Shown: in pieces, positions 42,862 to 50,997 of the stretch | Numbering within the stretch: position 1 is the first letter of the stretch | Layout of the letters: each line of letters opens with the position of its first letter | From: Planococcus donghaensis | GTDB taxonomy: Bacteria; Bacillota; Bacilli; Bacillales_A; Planococcaceae | Direction: 5' to 3' | Length of the DNA: 64,000 bases | Assembly: GCF_001687665.2 (NCBI RefSeq) | Contig: NZ_CP016543.2 | Location: forward strand, 248,001-312,000 | Position numbers and translations under genes: made by a program | The notes under the pieces: model-generated | What the model was told of the DNA's origin: nothing | The model's database searches: none | The model's input: the letters and a program-made list of their open reading frames with translations, nothing else

Positions 42862-42896
42862 AAAAAAGGACGGAGATAATTCTCCGTCCTTTTTTG
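42862..42896 (+). terminator. Terminator
   Basis: Perfect stem aaaaaaggacggaga / tctccgtcctttttt. Confidence 0.92.
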
Positions 42897-42953
42897 ATGA
42901 TGTTGAATAGTGAGAGATACGCCAGCTGATAAAATAAAGAAATCGTCTGGCAC

Positions 42954-43526
42954 TTACTTTAATTCACTATTTATCAAATCGCCCAACTCATCCCAATTTT
43001 TAACGCGGGGCAAATCAAGGTGGCGGTTATAAGATTGATCTTTAACAATCACGGTAACGGATTCACCCGTTAATGTATTTAAGACAGCTGGCTTGTCATC
43101 AAAATAATAATCCAACTGCAAACTTTTAATGATATCCACTTTTTCCGAATCTTTCATGCCACAAAAAAAGTTTTCTCTTGCGATAGGAAAGCCTTGTTCA
43201 ACCATCCAATTGAATGTTTTTTCCGTGAATGCGATAGGACGCGACGTTATATAGTAGATTTCATGCCCATCTGATTCGAGCTGCTTTAACAAGTCGAGTG
43301 CATCGGCATACAATGGACAATCGGTGAAATACAGAAACTCTAACGAGCGATTCCACATGTTTTTACCTTCTTCGTCGCTCAATCCAAATGCCTCATGTAT
43401 TTCCACACGGTTCAACTCGTGGAAAACAGCCAGATCTACGGGTTTGTTTAATTGTTTTTGGTAATAGTGAAAGGCGTATTCACGCAAATTAATCAAGGTA
43501 TCGTCTATATCAAAACCGAATTTCAT
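42954..43526 (-). CDS. HAD-superfamily 5'-nucleotidase-like phosphatase (NT5C type)
   Basis: 190-residue HAD phosphatase. The nucleophile motif is FDIDDTLIN (Asp5, Asp7), motif II Thr/Ser lies in YYITSRP, and motif IV in YYFDDKPAVL. Its ATG overlaps the ribD stop by four bases (ATGA), so it is translationally coupled third in the ribA-ribD operon. Riboflavin synthesis needs a HAD phosphatase for 5-amino-6-ribitylamino-uracil phosphate, a step done in B. subtilis and E. coli by scattered HAD enzymes; this is a candidate by context. The family name alone suggests nucleotide dephosphorylation. Confidence 0.83.
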   Translation of the reverse strand: MKFGFDIDDTLINLREYAFHYYQKQLNKPVDLAVFHELNRVEIHEAFGLSDEEGKNMWNRSLEFLYFTDCPLYADALDLLKQLESDGHEIYYITSRPIAFTEKTFNWMVEQGFPIARENFFCGMKDSEKVDIIKSLQLDYYFDDKPAVLNTLTGESVTVIVKDQSYNRHLDLPRVKNWDELGDLINSELK

Positions 43527-44626
43527 ATGCTACTGCCTCGCTTTTCAGGGTAACCTGTAAATTTAAAGTCTTTGCCCACTTTGCTGAATTCACCATCGCG
43601 CAATTCTATGGCATCTTTCATCCACTCTACACCTGTTCCTTCAATAAAAGTCGGTGCCATTTTTCCACCTACAAGTTTTGGCGCAAAATAAAATACCACT
43701 TTATCGATCAAGTCATTTTCTAAGAATGCTGCATTGATCGTGCCGCCACCTTCGATAAATAATGAAGAAATGCCTTTTTCACCGAGCGTGCGAACAACGT
43801 CGACGACATCTACTTGCGTATCATGACTAGTTTCGAATACCAAAACGCCTAATTCTTCTAACGCTTTTCTTTTGTCGGCATCGTAATTTTGACTAGTAAA
43901 AATCCAAGTGTCCACAATCCCATCTGTAACAAGTTTGGAATCGAGTGGAATACGCAGTGTAGAATCTAATACAATGCGAAGCGGATTTCGACCATTTGAA
44001 ATACGAGCTGTTAATTCAGGGTCGTCTTCAATAACGGTGCCTACCCCAACTAGAATAGCCATATGCTGACTACGCATTAAGTGAACATCTAATCGCGCTT
44101 CTTCTGCTGTAATCCATTTGCTATCCAGAGCGTGTGTAGCAATCTTGCCATCAAGTGTAGACGCTGCTTTTAAAGTCACAAAAGGAGTTTTCGTTACGAT
44201 GAATTTATTGAAAACTTCGTTCATCTTTATGGCTTCTTCTTCACGAACCCCCACAATTACTTCGATTCCTGCTTTTTTTAACATTTGTACACCATTTCCG
44301 GCAACGATGGGATTGGGGTCTAAAGTTGCGATGACCACTTTATCAATGCCAGCATCGATAATTGCTTGCGCGCAAGGACCGGTCCGGCCGAAATGAGAGC
44401 AAGGTTCAAGCGTTACATAAATGGTAGCGCCACGACTCATGTCACCTGCCATGCGGAGTGCATGAATTTCAGCATGTGGCTCACCAGCTTTAAGGTGCGT
44501 TCCAATGCCAACTATTCGGTTGTCATTAACAATCACAGAGCCGACGAGAGGGTTAGGATCTGTTTGTCCTTTTAAGGTTTGTGCATTCGTCAAAGCAAGG
44601 TTCATATAAAAGTCATGGTTTGACAT
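43523..44626 (-). CDS. ribD: Bifunctional riboflavin-pathway deaminase/reductase RibD
   Basis: 367-residue enzyme: deaminase domain about 1-145 with zinc motif PHAEIHAL and PCSHFGRTGPC, and reductase domain about 147-365 (LKAASTLDGKIA, ILVGVGTVIEDDPELTAR, SLFIEGGGTINAAFL). It converts the GTP cyclohydrolase II product to the ribityl compound. GGAGG for this gene lies within the end of ribA, which overlaps by 14 bases. No ribE, ribB or ribH is present, unlike the standard Bacillus rib operon. Confidence 0.93.
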   Translation of the reverse strand: MSNHDFYMNLALTNAQTLKGQTDPNPLVGSVIVNDNRIVGIGTHLKAGEPHAEIHALRMAGDMSRGATIYVTLEPCSHFGRTGPCAQAIIDAGIDKVVIATLDPNPIVAGNGVQMLKKAGIEVIVGVREEEAIKMNEVFNKFIVTKTPFVTLKAASTLDGKIATHALDSKWITAEEARLDVHLMRSQHMAILVGVGTVIEDDPELTARISNGRNPLRIVLDSTLRIPLDSKLVTDGIVDTWIFTSQNYDADKRKALEELGVLVFETSHDTQVDVVDVVRTLGEKGISSLFIEGGGTINAAFLENDLIDKVVFYFAPKLVGGKMAPTFIEGTGVEWMKDAIELRDGEFSKVGKDFKFTGYPEKRGSSI

Positions 44627-45374
44627 GCATAATGTCCTCCTCGTCCTTTAGGTGACCAGAACGATCGATTTTTGTTTGCAAGTAGTCTTGATTGTATTCG
44701 GATTTGTCTCCCCATAGAGAGGTTCGAGATGCAATTTGCAATCCGGCTTTTTCGATAGCATCGACTTTTTTAGGATTGTTGGTCATTAACGTAACAGGCT
44801 TAGTGCGAAGCGCTTGTAATACAGCAATCGCGTCCCCATAATTTCTAGAATCATCTACGTACCCTAGTTGTTCATTTGCTTCAACGGTATCATAGCCGTT
44901 TTCTTGTAGAACGTAAGCCATTGCTTTACTGAAAAGGCCAATGCCGCGCCCTTCATGATTGGCTAAATAAAACAATGCACCTGTGCCATGTTCGGTAATT
45001 CGTTTCATCGATTGTTTTAGTTGATAACCACAATCACAACGTTTACTACCAAAAATATCACCAGTGTGACAAATCGAGTGCATGCGGATTAATGCGTCTT
45101 CATTGTTTTCAAAATCTCCGTATACGAGAACACTCGATTGCTGGTATTCAGCAAGATTTGCTGAGTTGAGTTTTTCGATGATACTTTCGTAATCTTCTGT
45201 AACTTCATCAAGACTCAACCAGCAATACCAATTGAATACATAAGTTTCTTCATATAAATTCACGGGTAGCCGGATTGGTCCTACTAAGTATACGGCTCCT
45301 TCTTCAGTTTGAATCATTTGGATTTTCTCTTTTAATATCGCAAATACTTTTGGATCTAGCTTCATGTTTGTCAT
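44613..45374 (-). CDS. ribA: GTP cyclohydrolase II (stand-alone RibA)
   Basis: 253-residue GTP cyclohydrolase II. Zinc cysteines are in MHSICHTGDIFGSKRCDCG, the GTP site in NHEGRGIGLFSK, and the catalytic region AYVLQENGYDTVEANEQLG retains the Tyr. It carries a ~60-residue N-terminal extension but no RibB (DHBP synthase) domain, in contrast to the RibBA fusion usual in Bacilli. GGGGGA precedes the start. No FMN riboswitch is found upstream; a Fur box lies 87-101 bases before the start codon. Confidence 0.92.
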   Translation of the reverse strand: MTNMKLDPKVFAILKEKIQMIQTEEGAVYLVGPIRLPVNLYEETYVFNWYCWLSLDEVTEDYESIIEKLNSANLAEYQQSSVLVYGDFENNEDALIRMHSICHTGDIFGSKRCDCGYQLKQSMKRITEHGTGALFYLANHEGRGIGLFSKAMAYVLQENGYDTVEANEQLGYVDDSRNYGDAIAVLQALRTKPVTLMTNNPKKVDAIEKAGLQIASRTSLWGDKSEYNQDYLQTKIDRSGHLKDEEDIMHVKP

Positions 45375-45459
45375 TTTAGTTCCCCCTACATGACTATCTA
45401 CATAATATCGTACTACATCTTGTTACTAAAAGTAAGCTATTAGTCTCAGGAGGTTTTAA

Positions 45460-45543
45460 ATGATAATAATTATCGTCTGGGAAAGGGTTATTCACTTCAT
45501 AAGTGACATCTATTCTCAATTAAAAATCTTTATTCTCATTTGA
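45460..45543 (+). CDS. Candidate small hydrophobic peptide, 27 residues
   Basis: ATG at 45460 has a perfect AGGAGG (45448-45453) six bases upstream and an open frame of 27 codons ending TGA at 45541. The peptide starts MIIIIVWERVI and ends KIFILI, with hydrophobic stretches at both ends. Its start codon overlaps the Fur box. It may be a small membrane peptide or leader of the ferritin gene; it may also be chance. No family is recognised. Confidence 0.35.
   Translation: MIIIIVWERVIHFISDIYSQLKIFILI
45461..45475. promoter_or_regulatory. Fur box
   Basis: TGATAATAATTATCG matches the Fur 7-1-7 consensus TGATAATNATTATCA at every fixed position but the last. It lies between divergent ribA and ferritin, 87-101 bases from ribA and about 85 bases upstream of the ferritin -35; it may serve ribA-ribD, the small ORF, or both. 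Confidence 0.8.
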
Positions 45544-45544
45544 T

Positions 45545-45573
45545 TTGATTGTTTGCAGTGGCTATGTTATATT
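45545..45573 (+). promoter_or_regulatory. Promoter of the ferritin gene
   Basis: TTGATT (45545-45550), 17-base spacer, TATATT (45568-45573). Transcription would start near 45580, at the edge of the PerR box. Confidence 0.65.
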
Positions 45574-45580
45574 AACTACA

Positions 45581-45595
45581 TTATAATAATTCTAA
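45581..45595. promoter_or_regulatory. PerR box at the ferritin transcription start
   Basis: TTATAATAATTCTAA matches the PerR consensus TTATAATNATTATAA except at one position. It sits just downstream of the -10 box, the usual repressor placement, 24 bases before the start codon. Confidence 0.78.
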
Positions 45596-45618
45596 ATAAG
45601 AAATAGGAGGAATAAAAC

Positions 45619-46116
45619 ATGTTATCAGAAAAACTAACGAATGCGTTAAATGATCAGTTCAATAATGAATTGCAAGCGGCACATGCGTATACGGCAATGG
45701 CGGCGTATTTTTCGAAAAAAGGGTACCATGGTTTTGCCAACTTCTATTTAATCCAATCGAAAGAAGAACATTACCATGCGATGAAATTTTATCATTATTT
45801 AGTAACAATGGATGAAAAGCCAGTGTTGCAGGCGTTAACTGAACCAAAAAATCATTTTAATAGTGCATTAGACGTTCTGGAAAATTCATTGGCTCAAGAG
45901 AAAAGCGTGACAAGCAATATTTATGCACTGGTCACATTGGCTGGTGAATTAGAAGAACATGCGACGTTATCGTTCTTAGATTGGTTTATCGAAGAACAAA
46001 TGGAAGAAGAAAAATCGTTCCGTGATATTATTGCGAGAGTAAAAGCCATTGAAGAAGGCGGAGAATACTTCTTGAAAATGGATGATGAATTTGCTCAACG
46101 TAAACTAGAAGATTAA
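45619..46116 (+). CDS. Ferritin (FtnA type)
   Basis: 165-residue ferritin that stores iron as a ferric core in a 24-subunit shell. Ferroxidase residues are visible: Glu in NNELQAAHAY, EEHYHAMKF, and ELEEHATLSFL with Gln/Glu in the fourth helix. No haem-ligand Met of bacterioferritin is apparent. AGGAGG precedes the start. PerR and Fur sites upstream imply control by peroxide and iron, and a FetAB iron exporter follows. Confidence 0.92.
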   Translation: MLSEKLTNALNDQFNNELQAAHAYTAMAAYFSKKGYHGFANFYLIQSKEEHYHAMKFYHYLVTMDEKPVLQALTEPKNHFNSALDVLENSLAQEKSVTSNIYALVTLAGELEEHATLSFLDWFIEEQMEEEKSFRDIIARVKAIEEGGEYFLKMDDEFAQRKLED

Positions 46117-46128
46117 TAGCAAGCCAAG

Positions 46129-46157
46129 CAGCACACTATAAAACGTGTGCTGTTTTT
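46129..46157 (+). terminator. Terminator between ferritin and fetA
   Basis: Stem cagcacac / gtgtgctg followed by TTTTT. It is short, so partial read-through into fetAB is possible. Confidence 0.65.
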
Positions 46158-46180
46158 CTGCCTGAAAGGAAGTGACAATA

Positions 46181-46912
46181 ATGTCTGTGAAATATAAACC
46201 GGCTATCCACTTTAATCATGTGGATTTTTCATTTGGCCAAATGCCAATTTTAAAAGGCATTACGGGTTCTTTTCCAGAAGGGAAAATTACGACGTTGGTC
46301 GGCCCGTCGGGAGCAGGGAAAACCACTTTACTGAAATTGTGTAACGGATTATTATCTCCACAATCGGGAGAAGTGTACATTAAGGAGCGCGAGATTGAAA
46401 GCTATGAGCCAGTGGAGCTGCGCCGCTTAGTTGGAATTGCACTTCAAAGTGCGCCGATGATTACAGGCAGCGTGTATGAAAATTTAAATTTGCCACTAGA
46501 GCTTCAAGGAGAGTCGCTCTCGAAAGACGATGCGCTTGAATTGTTGCATGATGTCGGATTGGAAAAAGAGCTTCTTGAGCGGAAAGTAAAAGATTTATCA
46601 GGTGGTCAACGTCAAAAAGTTTCCATTGCCAGAACACTTGTCAACAAACCGGAAGTTTTGTTACTTGATGAAATTACGTCTTCTTTAGATCGCACTTCTT
46701 TAAGAGAAATTGAAGAATTAATAGTTAAAATCAACCGGAAATACCACACCACGATTATTTGGATTACGCATAACTTGCAACAAGCGCTTGAAATTGGGGA
46801 TTATACGTGGGTAATGATGGACGGTGAAGTGGTAGAAACCGGTGAAAGTGAGTTACTTAAAGGTCCGGTAAATGATAAAGTTAAACGGTTTGTTAGGGGG
46901 GAAGCGGAATGA
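46181..46912 (+). CDS. fetA: Iron efflux ABC transporter ATPase FetA (YbbL)
   Basis: 243-residue ATPase: Walker A GPSGAGKTT, signature LSGGQRQKV, Walker B LLLDEITSSLD (unusual Ile), switch His in WITHNLQQA. FetAB of E. coli exports iron and protects against peroxide. The ATG at 46181 has AAAGGA ten bases upstream, better spaced than the GTG at 46172. The stop overlaps fetB by four bases (ATGA). It sits directly after ferritin. Confidence 0.88.
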   Translation: MSVKYKPAIHFNHVDFSFGQMPILKGITGSFPEGKITTLVGPSGAGKTTLLKLCNGLLSPQSGEVYIKEREIESYEPVELRRLVGIALQSAPMITGSVYENLNLPLELQGESLSKDDALELLHDVGLEKELLERKVKDLSGGQRQKVSIARTLVNKPEVLLLDEITSSLDRTSLREIEELIVKINRKYHTTIIWITHNLQQALEIGDYTWVMMDGEVVETGESELLKGPVNDKVKRFVRGEAE

Positions 46913-47661
46913 GCTATTTGACGTTATCGATTACCTTAATTTTCGTATTGATTCCTCTCGTACTGTCTAAAACCTTAAAGCTTGGATTAGAAAAAGACAC
47001 AATTATTGCCACGCTACGCTCGATTGTTCAATTATTGGCAGTTGGTTATGTACTCAAATTCGTTTTTGATTCGGATAGCTTACTTTATATTTTCATGATG
47101 GTTGGTTTGATGGTCGTTGCGGCTACCCATAACGCTCAGAAAAAAGGAGCGGCAATTCAAGGTATCACGACCAAAGTGGCGGTTACGTTAATCTCTGTAG
47201 AAGTACTCACGCAAAGTATTTTACTGGGCTTTAATATCACACCAGCAACTGCACAATACATTATCCCGATTAGCGGCATGGTCATTGGAAACTCGATGGT
47301 CTTATCCATCTTGTTCTTGAATCGCTTTACAGCAGAAGTAGAATCGCAGCAAGATCAAACCGAATTGATCTTATCGCTCGGGGGGACACCTAAACAGGCC
47401 ATTCATCGACAATTAATCACGTCGATCAAAGCCAGTATGATTCCGACAATCGAAAGCCAGAAAACGGTAGGACTTGTTCAGTTGCCGGGAATGATGAGCG
47501 GTCAAATTATTGCGGGGGCCGACCCGATTCAAGCCGTGCAATTTCAATTGCTTATTATGTTCTTACTCTTAACAACTGCTGCTGTGACCAGTGTGATGCT
47601 AGGTTACTTATCATATCCGACGTTATTTAATCAACGGATGCAATTATTGAGAAGTAAATAA
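46909..47661 (+). CDS. fetB: Iron efflux ABC transporter permease FetB (YbbM, UPF0014)
   Basis: 250-residue membrane protein with about seven helices. The UPF0014/FetB pattern is clear: STIRQ-like ATLRSIVQLLAVGYVLKF, MVVAATHNAQKKG, ISGMVIGNSMV, and LSLGGTPKQAIHRQLITSIKASMIPTIES. It partners FetA. A GGGGGGA site lies at the overlap. With ferritin it forms an iron storage and export unit. Confidence 0.9.
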   Translation: MSYLTLSITLIFVLIPLVLSKTLKLGLEKDTIIATLRSIVQLLAVGYVLKFVFDSDSLLYIFMMVGLMVVAATHNAQKKGAAIQGITTKVAVTLISVEVLTQSILLGFNITPATAQYIIPISGMVIGNSMVLSILFLNRFTAEVESQQDQTELILSLGGTPKQAIHRQLITSIKASMIPTIESQKTVGLVQLPGMMSGQIIAGADPIQAVQFQLLIMFLLLTTAAVTSVMLGYLSYPTLFNQRMQLLRSK

Positions 47662-47666
47662 TCGCT

Positions 47667-47706
47667 AAAAAGAGCCAAATTCGAATTACGAATTTGGCTC
47701 TTTTTA
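47667..47706. terminator. Bidirectional terminator
   Basis: Perfect stem aaaaagagccaaattcg / cgaatttggctcttttt. Confidence 0.92.
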
Positions 47707-48765
47707 ACGAGGGTAGAACGTATCGACTTCAAAGGCTCCTGAACCTGGTAGTTTTTCTACTAAACTAGAACCGAAAAGACCAGCAGGCGTGTAATAGCCC
47801 CCGTCAATTTTTTCCTTTAAAAGACGTTGAACAATATCTAGTGCCCCATAAACGGTTAAATCGTAAACATTCGCGGTTTGAATGCGAACAACTTTGACCA
47901 CGCCCTCCGCATTTCTTGCTTCGCCCCATATGTAAGCAGGTGTATTTGCACGAAATTCATCATTCGGACCTTTTACTCGCTGCTCTACTTGTTTCTGCAA
48001 TTTCTCTTTTACCCAATCGGATGCAAACAAAGGACTCGCCACTTTCATTAAACGAGCGCTTTGAACTTTTGACTTGCTCATTGGTATCCAAGTAGAAATG
48101 TTCGGAATTCCTGTCGTATAAAATGCGGTCGAAACATCACCCCACGGAATTCCCATTGCCGAACGCGAACCTCGACCAAAATCAATAGTGCGATGCTGAC
48201 TGCCAAGTGCGACAGGTTCCAGCACACCATTTTTTCTATGCATACTACTTGATCCGAGGCCTTGAATCATGGTTTTAAACGTTCCTGGTGAAACGCCTGA
48301 ATCTGAATCGAAACCAAGAGATAATTCAATTGCATCAGGTAGTTCTTCTTTTAACTTTAAAGCAGTGCAGTCTGTCGGGATAACATCAAAGCCGACCCCA
48401 GAACAAAGGATAATGTCTTTTTCTACTGCGTACATATGTTGGGAGTGGGTATATTCGAATACAGAAATTTCTCCTGTAATATCGAGGTAGTGGGTTTGTG
48501 CTTGCAAACATGCTTGAATCATCGGTTTACTAGTTTGTTCAAAAGGACCGGCACAGTGAAGAACCAAATCTATATCTTTTAATGAGTTTGCTGCCTGTCC
48601 ATCTAACGGAAATGCTTGAAATGCTAGTGACAGTTCCTCGGCTAATGGTCGGATTTTATCAGCACTACGTCCTGCGAGTATAGGAGAAAACCCTCTTTTT
48701 ACAGCTTCTCTAGCAATCAATTCACCTGTGTAGCCATTCGCCCCATAAATCATCCATTTCTTCAT
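47704..48765 (-). CDS. Saccharopine dehydrogenase-like NAD(P)-binding protein
   Basis: 353-residue protein of the saccharopine-dehydrogenase/trans-acting enoyl reductase superfamily. The N-terminal Rossmann motif is MIYGANGYTGELIAREAVKRG; then LVLHCAGPFEQTSKPM and HYLDITGEISVFEY. Lysine metabolism is not implied, since many such proteins act on lipids or quinones. AAGGGGAG precedes the start. Confidence 0.8.
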   Translation of the reverse strand: MKKWMIYGANGYTGELIAREAVKRGFSPILAGRSADKIRPLAEELSLAFQAFPLDGQAANSLKDIDLVLHCAGPFEQTSKPMIQACLQAQTHYLDITGEISVFEYTHSQHMYAVEKDIILCSGVGFDVIPTDCTALKLKEELPDAIELSLGFDSDSGVSPGTFKTMIQGLGSSSMHRKNGVLEPVALGSQHRTIDFGRGSRSAMGIPWGDVSTAFYTTGIPNISTWIPMSKSKVQSARLMKVASPLFASDWVKEKLQKQVEQRVKGPNDEFRANTPAYIWGEARNAEGVVKVVRIQTANVYDLTVYGALDIVQRLLKEKIDGGYYTPAGLFGSSLVEKLPGSGAFEVDTFYPR

Positions 48766-48947
48766 TTTATCGGCTCCCCTTGTTTTAGCTATTCTACTGT
48801 ATTCTCTATATTTGTATAAAAACCTTTATGTAAAAGAGTTAAAAGAACTATCCTTACATTTTTTTACTTATAATGATTGACGTGGAAAATCAAAAGTGCT
48901 TTAATTATTTTAGATTCAGAAAAGTCTGATATTAAGGGGTGAAAGAC

Positions 48948-49343
48948 GTGACGAAAGTAATCACAGAAAATGACACACAGCAGGATGCGAGGGGAGAGAA
49001 AAAGGTAACGCATGAAAGGCCAGTGGTTAAGGAGCCAGACTTTCAAAAAATCGAGAACTCTTCCGGTTTCAGAGAGTTGATGCATAAGAAGAAAAAATTT
49101 CTCATCTCGACAACCGCATTATTTTTGGGGCTGTATCTCTTATTTAATATCGTGATTTCCTATACCAATTGGTTGGACGCGCCTTTCATTGGAGACATAA
49201 CATGGGTGTGGGTATTCGCTTTTTCTTTATTCGCCATGACGTGGATTCTTGTAACCGTTTACATGAAAAAAGCCGAAAAGTTTGATGCTATGGCTAAAGC
49301 TACGTTAAAAGAATTTGATTATGACGAGGAGGACACAAAATGA
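48948..49343 (+). CDS. DUF485 membrane protein, partner of acetate symporter
   Basis: 131-residue protein: a ~50-residue charged N-terminus, then the DUF485 core with two helices (ALFLGLYLLFNIVISY and ITWVWVFAFSLFAMTWILVTVY). DUF485 proteins are regularly encoded just before ActP-type symporters (E. coli yjcH-actP). The GTG at 48948 is chosen because AAGGGGTGA lies five bases upstream; another GTG at 48939 lies within that site. Its stop overlaps actP by ATGA. Confidence 0.85.
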   Translation: MTKVITENDTQQDARGEKKVTHERPVVKEPDFQKIENSSGFRELMHKKKKFLISTTALFLGLYLLFNIVISYTNWLDAPFIGDITWVWVFAFSLFAMTWILVTVYMKKAEKFDAMAKATLKEFDYDEEDTK

Positions 49344-50875
49344 ATGCTACGGTTATTTCTATTTTTATTTTTATCGTTGGAATTACCCTTGTCATAACTT
49401 ATTTTGCAGCAAAACGTACAAATTCCGCTAGTGATTTTTATACAGCAGGTGGTGGTCTGACTGGCTGGCAAAATGGTTTGGCCATTGCAGGAGATTATCT
49501 ATCAGCAGCTTCTTTTCTAGGGATTGCAGGAGCTATCGCTTTGTTTGGGTTTGATGGGTTCTTATTTTCTATCGGCTATCTGGTTGCCTATTTAGTGGTT
49601 CTTTTTATCGTTGCTGAACCGCTGCGTAATCTAGGGAAATACACGCTTGCTGATATGATCAATGCACGTTTTAACGCTAAAAAAGTTCGAGGAGCAGCAG
49701 CATTAAGTTCTATCACAATTGTCATATTCTATATGATTGCTCAATTGGTTGGGGCAGGAGCATTGATTCAATTGCTGTTTGGCATTGATTACATATGGGC
49801 TGTGTTGCTAGTTGGTATCATGATGACCATCTATGTATTATTTGGAGGGATGACAGCGACAAGCTGGGTACAAATTATCAAAGCAGTGTTATTGATGGTT
49901 GGTACGGTTATTTTATCGTTCTTAGTACTGAAGAATTTCAATTTTAACATTCTAGACATGTTCACGCAGATGAAGACAGCAACACCTCATGGTGAAGCGT
50001 ATTTAAGTCCTGGAGTTAAATACAAAATCCCGTTGGATACCATTTCACTCATGCTTGCCTTGGTTCTTGGAACAGCAGGACTGCCACACATTTTAATGCG
50101 CTTTTTCACAGTCAAAGATGCAAAAACAGCACGAAGCTCAGTTATGTGGGCAACTTGGATTGTGGGGATTTTTTATGTCATGACCATTTTCCTTGGTTTC
50201 GGGGCTGCAGCTTTTGTGGGGTCTGACTTGATCACTTCAACAAATCCTGCTGGGAATATGGCTGCACCGCTATTGGCACAAGCCTTGGGTGGCGATATTT
50301 TAATGTCGTTTATTTCTGCAGTCGCGTTTGCGACGATTCTTGCTGTAGTAGCGGGTCTGGTATTGACCGGGGCTTCGGCTTTTGCTCATGATATTTATGG
50401 TCAAATTATTAAAAAAGGTCAAGCAACGGAACGGCAGCAAATGTTGGCAGCTCGTTATGCTTCTCTTGGGGTATCCGCATTTTCAATTTTGTTGGCGATT
50501 TTTGCGCAAAGCCTGAATGTCGCGTTTCTCGTGTCCCTAGCATTCTGTATTGCGGCGAGTGCCAATTTACCAGTTATTCTTTACACGATTTTCTGGAAAC
50601 GATTTAATACGACAGGAGCAATATCGGCAATTTTAACAGGATTGATATCAGCATTAGTACTGGTGTCTTTAAGTCCGAGTGTGATGAATCCGGTGGCGGG
50701 CGCTGCGATTTTCGTAGGAGATCCAATTTTCCCATTAACTAACCCGGCATTATTCTCTGTGCCCCTTGGATTTATCGGTGGATGGGTTGGAACGATGCTG
50801 TCTAAAGAACTTGATGTCAAAAAATATTCTGAAGTCAATGTCCGTGCAAACACAGGTGGATTTAGACAATTGTAA
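49340..50875 (+). CDS. Cation/acetate symporter, ActP-like (SSS family)
   Basis: 511-residue sodium:solute symporter with about thirteen helices. Family motifs: FYTAGGGLTGWQNGLAIAGDYLSAASFLG, PLRNLGKYTLADMINARF, TAGLPHILMRFFTVKDAKTARSS. It probably takes up acetate or another short monocarboxylate. Coupled to the DUF485 gene upstream; AGGAGGA precedes the start. Confidence 0.9.
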   Translation: MNATVISIFIFIVGITLVITYFAAKRTNSASDFYTAGGGLTGWQNGLAIAGDYLSAASFLGIAGAIALFGFDGFLFSIGYLVAYLVVLFIVAEPLRNLGKYTLADMINARFNAKKVRGAAALSSITIVIFYMIAQLVGAGALIQLLFGIDYIWAVLLVGIMMTIYVLFGGMTATSWVQIIKAVLLMVGTVILSFLVLKNFNFNILDMFTQMKTATPHGEAYLSPGVKYKIPLDTISLMLALVLGTAGLPHILMRFFTVKDAKTARSSVMWATWIVGIFYVMTIFLGFGAAAFVGSDLITSTNPAGNMAAPLLAQALGGDILMSFISAVAFATILAVVAGLVLTGASAFAHDIYGQIIKKGQATERQQMLAARYASLGVSAFSILLAIFAQSLNVAFLVSLAFCIAASANLPVILYTIFWKRFNTTGAISAILTGLISALVLVSLSPSVMNPVAGAAIFVGDPIFPLTNPALFSVPLGFIGGWVGTMLSKELDVKKYSEVNVRANTGGFRQL

Positions 50876-50882
50876 AGAGCGC

Positions 50883-50915
50883 AAACCCGATGTTAAACAT
50901 GCATCGGGTTTTTCA
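50883..50915 (+). terminator. Terminator of the actP-like gene
   Basis: Stem aaacccgatg / catcgggttt with T-run. Confidence 0.88.
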
Positions 50916-50997
50916 AATGGCAGAAAAAAGGATTCAACGAAACTACGCCGAATTAGGACAGTAAGAACAAAATCGGAAACTAAAGGGAGCGAGTTAA

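Noticed and set aside
45375..45460. FMN riboswitch upstream of ribA
   Set aside because: No AGGGTGAAATTCCC-type or other RFN core is present; the leader is too short for the aptamer.
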